Below, one piece after another: positions 34,701 through 47,000 of a DNA stretch of 64,000 bases. The notes under the pieces are model-generated. The model was not told where the DNA came from and ran no database searches. It saw only the letters and a list, made by a program, of their open reading frames with translations. Positions within the stretch are counted from its first letter, which is position 1. The number at the start of each line of letters is the position of its first letter. This DNA is from Ectocarpus siliculosus (lineage: Eukaryota > Sar > Phaeophyceae > Ectocarpales > Ectocarpaceae). The stretch covers positions 6,650,832-6,714,831 of the forward strand of contig FN649751.1 of the NCBI GenBank assembly GCA_000310025.1, in the 5' to 3' direction. Both the position numbers and the translations under genes were made by a program.

Positions 34701-37700
34701 CCTCTCCCGACACCAAGGCCGCCGCCGCGGCCGCTGCTGGCACGGCAGCAGCGGAGGAAGAGGCTGCTGTGAGCGGCGATGAGGTCAGAGCGGGGGCTTC
34801 GGAGGGGGAGGTTTCGCTCTTGTTGGCGTGCCTGTGCAGGGGCCTGGAGACCACGTTCGTCGTCAGGGTCCCCGAGATATTGGGAAGGTGCGGGCGGGTC
34901 AGGTGGTTTCATGGGATGCTAGTTGTGTTTGTGAGTAGAGCGAATGGAACCATTTAGCACAGGTTAGTCATGTTTTGGTGCTTGTGGTGGAGGATGAGAT
35001 ACCCCGTATTTTGGCGATGAAGGCAGTGGTTGGATGGTTGGAATGGTGCTGGACGGTTGTCAAGTTTGCGGCAAACGAGCTAGCAGCTAGCAGCTATCGG
35101 CAACACAATCTCTCTCTCTTTCCCTCTGTCTCGCTGCGCGGGCGAAAAGCTGTGGTTGCCGCGGCCTGTCCCCTACCAATGCCCTCTACCCTCCCCTTTC
35201 CATTCCGATGCTTGGCCAACAGAAAAACATTACCTTCACTCCCCTCCTCCCCTCCGCGCGATATCACTTCCACCCTCAAACAGGCAAATCCCTCTTACCC
35301 TGGACCAGTCTGTGCACGCACTTCCGCCCTCGATGCACTTCACGGGCTCGATTCACTCCACGCGCTCGGTCACGTCTACGCTGAAGTCGGCTGCGACAGA
35401 GAAATCTATCGAAGGGGATGATGATGCGGCGGGGGCGGGGGCGGGGGCGGGGGGGCGGGGAGGTCCGGTGCTCGGGCGGCGGCGGCAGCTGGATGCGGTG
35501 CGAAACCGAGTGTCCGCGGCGGCGCGTTTCATCCTCGAGTACTACGCGGAGACTACGGGGAGAAGGCTTGCCGATGTGCTACAGGTACATTTAATGGTGT
35601 TGGAGGATTGGAAAGGTTCAAACTGTTGTAACTGTTTTTTGTGTTTTTTTTGGCGGGAGAAACCTACAGCAGTAGGAATCGCACGCTGCAGGTGGTCGCT
35701 GGTGGGTCTTGCAAAAATGTACAAGTACAACCTGCAGTTGGTGCGTGGGTTTGAGGTGCTGGTGACTGGTGACTGGTACAAAGTCTCTTAAGGGATACCA
35801 ATGGTACGTGGTGGGTTTGATTTGAGTAGGTCTCCTTATTTTTATTGTGTGTTCTCTGGTCGACGAAGTCGATTTCCACCTGCTTGAAGACTCTTCCGGT
35901 AATACTCTTGAGGTAATTACTTATGTATTGTACTGCTGTACCGTTGTTTACACCTGTACAAATGACTTGGCATTGAGTATTCCAACACACTCTCTCTCTT
36001 TCTCTCTGTCTATGTTTCTCTCTGTGGTTGACGGTTTCAACACCGCAGGTGGGCCTCGAGGCTCCTCCGGGGGATGCCGGCGATTGGTTCTCGGTCGAAG
36101 AGCCCACGGGGGTGGGCGAAGCTGTCCTGGACGCCCTGGAATTGGCAGAGGACAACGTCAAGGTACAGTAACCGTGGGTTGGCAGTCACTCGAGTAACCG
36201 AGAGAGCACCCCGTAACTGACTCCGCATGGTGTTGTTTGCGTCTTTTTTTTTTATCGTGTTGCCCTTTCCCCTGTCATGTCTGGCTATACTATACTTCCT
36301 AGGGACTCGTCTGTGCTTTCGATATTATTCTCTGCAACTCCCTGCAGTAATCTTTTGATGGGATGGCCTGTTGGAGGTCCTACCGGTCTGAGGCCCTGAC
36401 GTCAGGCAGAGTGTAATAGCCTTTTAGTCGTGATGAGACGAGGCTCGATAAAGGCGTGCTGCTGTATCTCCGTGGCCTACTTGCCTTGATGTGCATTTGC
36501 GTTCCAAAAGCAACCATTCAGCAAGACTTTCGGCTTCTCCTTCCTCCTCTCACGGACCATAGGACCATTGGACCATTGGACCATTGGAAAATTGTTGGGC
36601 ACCACCCTTATATATTTTGACATTCTTCGGGGACCCCCGATCAACCATCAGAACAATCACCTATAATAGCTCATTTTCATGACAGACGGACGTACGTATA
36701 TCCCAATGCAATCAATCCCTCTCGTGTACGGTCTTATTTCACGACTCCCAGAGTTGGAGGCATTCCTTAGCGCGTGTGCACGTGCATGTGCCTCATGCCT
36801 TAGTCCCTCTCCCTTGTCGAGAACCCTCCGAAGCACAGCGTGTTCTACTTGATGTACATCGAAAAACGCGAAAACATGGAACATTTGTTGGTTCAAACGT
36901 TCAGACGCCAACCATCGTTCCTGGTCTCACCCACCACCTTGCGCATATACCACATGTTTTTACCGCCATGCATATCCATCGAACTATTTTTCATCTTGTT
37001 GATTTGCAGGAAGTTTGCGCGTTTTTGGGCGAGGCCCGGTCGGGCACTGTGTCGGTAACGAGGTTCGGCGACAGGGACCTGAGGAGAGGCTCGTCCGTCG
37101 CATTGCTCTCTGGCACGGGGAGGAACGGGAGGGGTGGGATTGGGGGGGGCGGCGGAGTCCGACGCGATATCGATCGCATTTTTGAGAGCAGCGGGGCCGG
37201 CGGCGGTGAGTTTTTCGGTTTTGGTGGCGAAATCGCGGACGAGGAAGACTGATTGGCCTAGCCAAGGGGGTGGGAGATGTTTCTACGCGTCAGGCTGTCG
37301 CGGCTGCGGCGATGTATCAGCTCGACAGATGGTGCAGCGCCTTCGAATGAGGGGGGGGTTGGTGTTTTTTTTTTGGTGGCTGAGTGGTATGGATGGTCCC
37401 CATGCCCCCCTGACTGGGCCAACGCGACGTAGGCATGCCCCATGCCCCCCCTCTTACGCCTCCTCGCCCCCCTACACATTTTCCGTTATGTATTGTATCG
37501 CCGACACGCAGAAGCCGGCAGCATGTCGAAGGAGCCATAGCCAGTAACGTTGCTGTTGTACACTTCAGTTTTTTTTCGGGAGGGTTGGCCATGCTCAAAT
37601 GTATGGGCTGTTCTTTGTAGTTCGTGGGAAAACGTTTCATCTATAAACTCCCAGAGACATGCGTACCTACTTCCTCTTCTTGCAGCATACTTTGTATACA

Positions 37701-39337
37701 CATCACTCCTCTTACCGGGTTTTTCGACCTAGATGCTCGGACAGCTCGTTGTATCACCTATTATTTAGACGGTACTGCTGTAGTGAACAACTCCTCATAG
37801 CCCCCCCCTCCTGCCGACCGGGTTCGCCAACTGAAAGGTATGGGTGCGAGAGGTCCCTTGGGCGGTGCTGTGAAAGTGTCCTTCGCGGCGGACGCGATGC
37901 TCGCAGCGGTGTTCCGCGTGGCTCTCAAGGCGTTCGGGGAGCGGGCCCGGTTCCTCACCCTCCCCGGCCCTGCCTTCCGCCAGGTGCAGCTGGACGCCGA
38001 CTTCCTTCGACAGGTGTGTGGTGTGGTATGGTGTGGTATGGCGCACGCGCTGGGTACACCATTACCATTTGCATAGAATCACGGCCGAATAGTTTTGTTG
38101 CCCATGTTGGGCGTGTCGCACCGTCCGGGGTTGAGTGCATACCATGGATAGACCCATGGGTGAGCCTGTGGTTGCGTCGTTGTGCACGGTGACAGGTGAA
38201 GCTCGGCTCGCAGGAATCGGGTACAAAATGGGTTGCATGGGAAAATGAAAGTCGAGTTTTTGGAGGCACCGTTTGACTTTACTAGTATCCCGCGTAAGTG
38301 CTGTTGTTCCAAGGAAGACACGCGGCGCATGTACACGAAACAAATATCGAACGACCTTCCGCAGACGTGTTGATGATGCATCGATTCGCTGCTTTCCGTT
38401 CCTTCACAGCAGTGAGGTAGTGCACCGAAGCCCCTCCTCTGCACCGTCCTCCATCGCACCCTGTGTGGTCGTTTGTCCGTGTCCCTCCTGGCGTGTTGTT
38501 GTCCTCATGGCTGTTGCTGTCGCCTCTGCAGGCTCTCCCGTTTTACGTGGCAGAGAGCAACATGTTGTCCGCGTTGGATAACCTTCTAGATCAGGTGGGT
38601 GTGAGGAATATGAGTGGTGTAGGTAAATACACAGCAGGTGTTACTTTTGGCGTAAGCGTCAGGGGCCAGAAGCACACATGCACTCACGTGCCTGAACGCC
38701 AGTGATCGCAGACGTTAGCGTTTCCGACCGGTGACACAGACGTGTAACGTATAATACCATGTACATTAGAGAGATGCGATTTTTTGTCTCTGCACCATAG
38801 AAAAAAATGCAGGAGAGGCGGTGATGGCAACGGGCAACCAGTATCGCTTCATTGTACGTGACTCTGTGTCCCCGCATGTACTACTTCGTGAACTTGCTTG
38901 CTTGTTGCGTGTGCGGTGTACGTGCACGATCACGGCAGCTTTCGTGGCAACGCTGTTCGGCGCCATCTTTGGTACGACCCCGGACATGAAATGCCTCCTC
39001 GCAACTATTAATAGTCCCGCCGTACGATGTACGACACCAAGGGAGAGCTTGCTTGGAGTTTGTCATCCACTAAACATGCCGGCTGTAAATTTTATCCCAG
39101 CCCTACGTTTTCGTCTCCCAGCGATATCTCCGGCCCTTGAAGCGCGCCATTGAACAACTCAACAACTCAACAACTCAACGACTCACAGGATGCCAATTTT
39201 CTCCCCGCGTCGTTTGGTGTCGTGTCTGTCTCACTTAGGCGCTTCAAAGCGCAGCGGACCGCTCTCTAGACCCAACTCCGATGGATCCGACTGCAGCTGG
39301 AGACATCGTTGCGCATGCCCTGGACGGATTTAACTAG
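28705..39337 (+). CDS. VPS51: VPS51, subunit of the GARP/EARP tethering complexes
   Basis: Tethers endosome-derived vesicles at the trans-Golgi (GARP) or recycling endosomes (EARP). Sixteen exons give about 1014 codons: 28705-28869, 29474-29669, 30016-30142, 30692-30821, 31028-31242, 31763-32243, 32607-32660, 33380-33658, 34052-34187, 34575-34887, 35284-35584, 36049-36162, 37010-37205, 37838-38013, 38532-38594, 39239-39337. The N-terminal Vps51 domain is nearly collinear with human: LDSDMQMLVYENYNKFIS, ATDTIRKM, QRLDFLFQLPQRLEEAV. The C-terminus keeps FRQVQLDADFLRQ and SLDPTPMDPT (human QQVQVDCHFL and CPDPVPMEPS). It is longer than human (782 aa) because of Gly/Ala/Ser-rich inserts in exons 6, 8 and 10. 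The start is the first in-frame ATG after a stop; an upstream exon is possible. The exon 8 end is uncertain: it fits an in-phase GC donor (AAG|GCGAGA) or a weak GT 21 bases later. Confidence 0.92.
30962..30977 (+). repeat. C homopolymer, 16 bases
   Basis: A 16-base C run lies 50 bases before the acceptor of VPS51 exon 5. With the following CCCACCCC stretch it probably serves as the pyrimidine tract of that intron. Confidence 0.85.
31550..31760 (+). repeat. TCTCTG-type hexamer and TC microsatellite in VPS51 intron 5
   Basis: Dense TCTCTG/TCTCTC repeats fill the last 200 bases of the intron up to the acceptor CCATCAG before exon 6. They form a very long pyrimidine tract and create spurious Leu/Ser/Val-rich frames. 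Confidence 0.85.
33930..34017 (+). repeat. 22-bp tandem repeat, four copies, VPS51 intron 8
   Basis: Four units of CGTCATTTTCGTCGTTTCG plus three bases run head to tail (33930, 33952, 33974, 33996). They differ at only one or two bases. The array sits just upstream of exon 9, which starts at 34052. Confidence 0.9.
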
Positions 39338-41053
39338 AAGGAAAGCCTCGCATCACGAGATCTACACGTGGCTCTATGCTGCTGCTGCTGCTGCTCCTGC
39401 TGTTACTGTTACGGCTACAGCAAGGCACCCCCCTAGGCTTTTCTCCCCATTGATTGTCGGCATGGGGTATGGGGTTGGCGAAATCAGCTGAACTAGACAA
39501 CTCTCACTGCTGCGTCGAATGTCGGTTTCGTAAGGAAGAGCGGTATTATTGTCCTAACCCCAACCCTCACACACAAACTGGGGCATTTTTTTTGCCCGAG
39601 CTTCTCCTTTCATCGTGTCAACTCTTAACGATACTTCAATAAGCGATGCCAGTTTAGGGGACATGGTTGCGCAAGCCTTCGATGGCTGCCAATAGGTACA
39701 CGGTGGACATGTTTTCCCTTTCGGGTTGATTGCCGGGTTGCAGACGTTGTTTGGCTGTGGAAGCAGCGGTATATCGAGGTAATTGTAGTGGTTGGCGAGC
39801 CGTGTTGCAGTGTGTTCGCCTTTACTGGGGTCGGAATGTTTGTTCCTTTGTTGTGAAACCGTTTGCTTTGCGCATCGCTACACTATGCACATGGAGTTCT
39901 TGCTTCCGTTTATATGCCGCGCGAAGGTGGTGCTGCTACGCGTGTTTAGTGTCGCTTGCCATTTTTTTGCGGCCGAAAACGGCATGTAGGAGGAGGTTGT
40001 ATTTGGAGGTTTGGCTGAGACATATAATTGTATGCATGTGCAGGTGATGAAGAGCTATGTTACATTGAAAGAGAGTTTCGAGGTTACGCGATGGACTGCA
40101 AAGGCTTGCTCCGGGGAGAGAAGAGCGAGGCAGGCCTCCTCTTTGCAGGTCTCTTCGTGGGAAGGAGGCGTCACCCAGGAACCAAATTGAAGACCGATGA
40201 GCTGATTTCCTGGCGTCGCGCCTATTGTACACACACCCAGGCGCTGCGGACCGGGCACGGATTCATCCCAAGTGTGTTGTCCCGATGTGTCGATGTGTGA
40301 AATATCCGTACTCGTGTAGACTAAATCACCTTATGCAACTTCGCGGCCAGCGCGAGACAGCTCTCTCTGCATCCCATACGACCATCACGTCGCTGATTGA
40401 TATCTTGTCCGTCCCGACATCACGCGATGATTTCAAAATTGTGCCGAAACGAAAACTCTGAGCTTGGCCTTTTTTGGATACAGCAGATTCTGGATACACA
40501 CTGGGTGCCTCCCCTTGAACCGAGGAAGGGTGGTTTGGTGCACCAAACGCGCAAATAGACCTCAATTTAGATCCCGGACCCTCACCCACGGCCAGAGGAC
40601 GGCATGGTGGCCGAGAACTGAGCGAGAACAAACGTGGCTGTGCCATGGCGCCGCGTTGTCGGAACGCAACAGAGAGAGGGCGCCGGAGAGTGTTAATCTA
40701 CATAGACCATGTAGACCGCTCGACCAATCAGCGGGCGCAAAAAGCCAACGGTCACGGTCACGATGCACAAGCTGAAAAATACTGCATTTACAACAGATCG
40801 CGCCACTCCTACTCCCACGAATCAAACAGCAAAGCGACACCAACTACTACAATCCAAATATATCATCAGTGCAAGACAAGAGGATACGTCTCGTCTCGAG
40901 CATGAGATGCTGATGATTGCGCCGCATTTGGTGCGCCGTTGCACGAACCGTTGCACCATGGGCAGATCGGTCGGCAGCGGCAAGTCAACGCCAACTCAGG
41001 AGCGGCAGAAACACGGAAGAAGAAGGAGACGGCAGAGATGGAGAGAGACGGCG
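39338..41053. other. Intergenic DNA between VPS51 and the sulfatase
   Basis: The left part should hold the VPS51 3' UTR and the right part the sulfatase promoter and 5' UTR. Open frames here (for example around 39.8 and 40.5 kb) have no family resemblance. A CTG/CTC-rich run is near 39376-39410 and a CCAAT word near 40722. Confidence 0.5.
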
Positions 41054-44000
41054 ATGTACGCTCTCTCCCTCGCCAGGATACTCGTGACCACTACTTCGTT
41101 GTCGTTGACGGCAACGGCAGCCGGTAAGACTGCGGTGTGCCAATGTGCCAACCTGTACCAAACATGAAACCTACTCGTGACCAGGTAAGCAGTCGTGGGC
41201 TACCCAGCTCGAGATACATTGGAACAGCAGGCCACGTGTGTTCGATACGTTGCTCTGTTGCCAACAAGGTCATCTTGGCATTCGTTATTGTTGTTGTTGT
41301 TGTCTTTACATTAAGAACCTCTGCCCAGTACCTGCGTACATGTCCATGGTTGTTTCAATTTTCGCTCCAATGGTGATGAGATTTTCCGCTAAAAAAAAAA
41401 AAAACACGCGCCACCCCAGACAGCAGTGGAGAACGGAACGGTGTTAAATTTGAAGACGACAACAACAACAACCACAACAACCACAACAACCACAACAACC
41501 ACCACCACCCCACAGCCCACCCATCAAAGAAAAGGTTCGATCAAGCGTTTTCCTCGGCCTACCCTGCTCAGGCACTGCCGTAGATATGGTGCATGCAAAA
41601 CACTTGGACCATTTTTACCAGAGATAGGCTACACCCGTACAGCACGCATGATTTGTGTGGGATTCGCAATGGCATGCGGCAAATGATCGAATTAGCCCGG
41701 GATCTGGAAACTGGTGACCGTGGTCGCCTCGTTGAGCTATTGTCAATCAATATGTATGCATGTACAAAGATACAAAATATTCTGTCATTTCACTTCGCCA
41801 ACTTTCTGACCGCCGGCCTTCCCGTGCTTGCATCCTCTCCGCGCAAGATGTTTCCCCGGGCGTGCCCACAGCTTCGGCGGAGCGACACGAGCATGCGCGT
41901 GCGGAGCCGAACCCGAAACCGAACGTGTTTTTCATCATGATAGATGACATGGGATGGAATGACATAGGCTACCAGAGCACCGACATGCATGCGGTCACGC
42001 CCAACCTGAACAGAATCGCCGAGAGCGGGGTGAAGGTGTGTCGTCGTCCCCGTTGCCATCGTCCGTTCTTGATGCTGCTCCATTTCCGAAGCCGCCCCAC
42101 ACCTCTTCGTTTTCAATGTTCGATTCTTCTTTTTTGGTTTCTGGCCGACCCTTAATCGCTGCAGCTCCCGCACTACAACGCATCGTACACGACGCACCAT
42201 ACCACTTTCGCTACCTCTCCAACCCCGCCCACGCCGGCGGCTCTCGCGGCTCTGCTGTCTGCTGTCTCACACGTGTTGTCTTTCGTTTCGGCTTCCCCTT
42301 GACTTCAGGACCCCAGAAAACCGAACGAACCAAGACATCCGAACCACTCCGCTTCCGGGGCGCCAAACAGGAACGCAAGTTGCGTAGAGCCAAGTTCCGA
42401 GTTCTTGTTCTTCCGTCAACCAATATGCCCCACTTTGTTCCGTTTGTACAACGAAAAACTTATCCTGTTTTTGACCGGCAGCTCTCTCAGTACTACAGCA
42501 TGTCCATCTGTACCCCGGCCCGAGCGGCGCTCATGACTGGTCGATACCCTGTTCGCTACGGATTCCAGTACAAAGTCATCAATGTGGGGGCACCGTGGGG
42601 TCTGCCTCTCACGGAGAAGGTGTGCGAAAACGCCTCAAAGTATCGTGGAACTCTGGCTCGCGGGGGGGGAAGGGTGGGGTGTAACGCAGCCTGTAAGCCT
42701 GTGGGAAGGACTATTTTGTAGAACGGTGTTGTGGCCTCGCCACATCGCAAGGTGAGCGAAGTCGTACTTTGTGTAATCCATTGCTCTGTTATCGGGAAAG
42801 GTTGGAGGTGGTTTTCAGAACTATGTTCGCTGGAGGTGGTTGGAGGTGGTTTTCAGAACTATGTTCGCTGCATGCAAAGATCATTGATACCCGCGCGTTG
42901 CCACACTACACGGGGCTATGATCACCTGTGCCGCATTTGATGTGATGTGTCTTGGCATTGCCGTATGCCGCTCCTCTGTTTACCTCTCTCTCTCACACAC
43001 ACACATGCACACAACTTTCCTCCATCTACCGGTCCATGCCAACAGCACACCATGCATCCTCTCGGCGCGGCACTGCGCAACGCGGAATTGACGTAGCATT
43101 CCATGCCATGACGTAGTCAAACCTGATAGCGTTGCCCGCCCCCCGCCTCCTTTGCTTGCGCGTTTTTTGTGCTGTTTCAGCTGTTTCCACAGTTCATGAA
43201 CGACGCCGGGTACACGTCTCACATGGTTGGGAAGTGGCACCTCGGGTCGCACACGTTCGACCACATGCCCCACCTTAGAGGCTTCGAGACCTACCTCGGC
43301 TACACGCAGGGCAGAGAGACCTACTGGACGCACGAGGTGCGACTGAGGCGTTCATAGTTCGTACCAGTAGGCCTCTCTCCTGGCACGGGGTAATATGTTC
43401 GAAACGGAAGGACGAACATCCTCCCTTTCATATGCAGCAGTACCTACCGCGTACCATACCACGAGGTTTTCACAGCCGTGCACGGAAGGTGATGGTGGTG
43501 TGTTGTCTACTTGAACTGAGCCCGCGACTCCCGTTCTTCATGCGCAAGGTGCATGGTGCAAGCCTTTTGTTTTTCTTTCCTCTTTATGCCCCCGAATCTC
43601 ATTCATTTGGCGAAAGGATGTAGAGTTGAGCGCTCTTGGCCCGCATTTGGCACGAATGATGAGTTGCGACTCGATGAGATGGTCGGTGTGACATTGCTCC
43701 GAGGGAGACTGTGGATTGCAAGACGAGATAGGATAGTTCTTTGTGTTTGATCGGAAACACAGCGTGTGCCGACACTTGATATCGGCAACTGCAAACGAGG
43801 AACGTGGAGAAACGGATCCTTTCAGCCTCCCGTGTGCCCCCCTCCAACCTACCCAAACTCGCCAACCGGTTTGCCAAACGTTTCGATTCGACGCAAGTCG
43901 GGAAGGAGGTCGGCAGACAAGATGCAGCAGGAAGGGCGATTTCGACTCAACCTAGCAAACTCGCTCGAAAAGTACCGAGGCCAGGAGACGTTCTAGAATA

Positions 44001-47000
44001 GAAAACAGCAACCAAGAGTATCGTATCGTTTTGTGTCTGATGTGTGCCAATATTTACGACACGGTACGTCATGTCGCTTTGCCTGTTTCTTCCTTTCTTC
44101 TTTGGATCATGATGACATTTCCTTCCCAAAATCCACCCGTTCCGTACCGTGTATACTTACACCTTACACGATGCTCTGTTTTCCTACTCCCCCGGCATTT
44201 TTCTTCCGAAAGAGCGACTTTTAGTCGACACCGCCGTTGTCCTTGCCGAAAAGAAACCACACCAAGCATACCCGCCACTGCCTTGCACCAGCGGCAAACA
44301 GATGCGACTTGACATTTGTTCGAGCAATCACACGTGTTGCTTTTGACTCTACTTGGTTCTCCTGCCCCCTTCGTCATCATGTCTTGGCGTCATTGTCAGG
44401 CCAACTGGCACTACCCTTTTTCGCGACGAGACTACCCGTACCAACAGCCCAACCAGGACGGCGTCTTCTTCGACTTCGGGTTCGGCAACGAAACCGGCTA
44501 TTACGACGTGATGCAGAGGTCACCAGCCCCCCCTGGCGGCCATGGCGACGACTCCTTTTCTGCGCGCTCCCCCAGCAGTGCAACCTCGTCTTCCGCGTCC
44601 TGGTTGCCCTCGACCTCTTCGTTTGATTGGTCTTCATCTTCATCTCCATCTCCATCTCCATCTCCATCTCCATCTTTGGATGAGGTGAAGAGAGACTACT
44701 CGTCCAAGATTTTCACCGACAGGGCGCTGGAGGTGAGACGTGAGACGCGAGACGCGAGACGTGAGACGTGAGACCTGAGACGTGAGACGTGAGACGTGAG
44801 ACGTGAGACATCCACCTCTTCTTCGGTGTCGCGATGACGTCGATCGAGCACGTACGTCTCCTACCGATAAGGAGACACTTTTTGAAGGGTTTTCGGTGAG
44901 CGTGGAACCCACATTAAAATGAGTTCCTCTAGATTTTCGCCGATCGAGCGTACACGAAGTTGCTCGAGGGGGGGGGTTGTCGTGAACGTGTGATAATAAG
45001 GGTTTGCGTCGGAATGCGTGGTACTATGATATGTAGAAAACCACGAATGTACCAGCATTTACTACACCGGACCTAACATCATCATGCGACAAGTTGCCGT
45101 GATTCGACCGAGGATAGGACAGGACAGTTACCCTACGGACCTTGTGCCACGCACACAAGTTATCACTCATACCAATCAGCATGTCGCTCCCAAGATGACG
45201 TACAGTATATTTCACGATGCGACCTAACGCGCTTGGCTTCTATGGTGTGGTGGCACGGTTGGTATCAGTCATGCTTGCCTACTTAGTTGAAAGTCTGTTG
45301 TTGTTATTGTTGTTTCGCTTCACAGAAGGAGGTAGTAATTCCTGTCGCGGAAAACGAGTGCTCGTTGCTCGGATAACTGTTCCGTTTGAAGGGACATGTA
45401 CTCACTTAAACGATATAATCTTACCCCGACATCGACATCAACATCAACATCTACCGAAACCACGGCAGTCATATGGAGTGGTACGTGGCACACTACTGTA
45501 AAATTAGATGAGCGGGGCTGGCTGAAAAACGAAATGAAATGGATGAGAAGGCAATGATATTGCACCGCATGGCAAACAGGCAGTGCAGTGAGGGCCAACA
45601 GGATGCTGGAGGCACAGTACCGTACAGTACAGGAGCATAACACTTCCTATAGCATATCTCTTACAAGAAGGGAGTAGGGAGTCCGCCTTGAGGGGTCGTT
45701 GCCGCATCGACAGAGTGTCAGTGACATGTGGCACCGACGGGATGCGCTCTCGCCAGGGTGCATGGTTCCCTGGTTGACTGACCAAGCGAAACAACACCCG
45801 AAGCGAAGCAAACCGAACATGCCTGCCACCGCCGTGTTCCGCCGCAGATTTTGCAAGGAAGGACGCCCTTCGACGACAAGCCTTTGTTCATGTACCTCGC
45901 GCACCAGGCGGTGCACGAGCCCCTGGACACTCCTCCCGCCGGTAACTATCTCGAGATAATTGAGTGGACCATGAACTCCTTGTGACGTTCATAGGAACCG
46001 TTCCGAACGACTCGCGCCGGATGTCCAGCCAGGCGGTTGGTACGATTTTTATTTTATTCGATTTGATTGTCTGTGCAAGATATCGAAGGCCTTCAGCAGC
46101 TCTCGTTTCGTGTCACCAGCCCCCGTTTCGAGTCATGCGCTCAGGCAGCGCCACCCGAAGCTTGGGACAATACTGACAGCATGTTCGTTACCCGTCCCTC
46201 AGATGCTTTCAGTGCAGACGAGTTGGAGGTGCTGGATGCCCTCAAAGACTCGTCGGCCTCGCCTCTTCGCATCGACTTTGCCAAGGTAAATACTGTATGT
46301 CACCAGTCAGCAAAGGTGCCATGGTTTGGGACACGCAGTAGGACCTAGTGAGGCAGTACTTCACCATCCATCGTACCAATTTACTATTGTCGCTCTTTTG
46401 GCTGAACATTACGAGAACAGCTCAGTTTTTTTTTTCATGTTGCACCAAATCTGTCGTACAAGAGCAGGAATTCGTACCAATATTGCAGCAATCACAACAA
46501 TGGCAACGACCGCAGCAATCGACCTTTTTTGCGCGGCTAACCTCGACCATCAAGTAAACGAAGAGAATCAATGAAGAGAATGCACAAGGCCACGTGACGA
46601 AAGGACAAGGACCCGTTGCCTGCTTGGTGTTTGTGCTGACATCAGCTGCGTACTGTACGCGCACAGGTTTGCGGGATTTCACGTTGTTAGCAGGGAGAGT
46701 AACAGAAACAGAAGCAGCTGGAAACTATCCATCGCTTGGTAGGTTACCTTTCGAGAGAGATTTCGAGACCGCTCGATATCCCCTTTCAACTGGACTAGGT
46801 TCAACTCTTTTGTCTATTCCATTCACCTCCTCGTACCGGGAAGCTGGCGAAAAAGAGTGTCGAACCCAACCTTCCGTGCCTTTCCTAAAGGTAAGTTTCA
46901 TCTCTTGGCCCCTTCCTATAGTTAGGGTAGGTGACAAGGGAATGACATCTCAGGTTTTGTGTGTGGTATGTGCACCTTCTGTTCCGAGAATCTTTAATTA

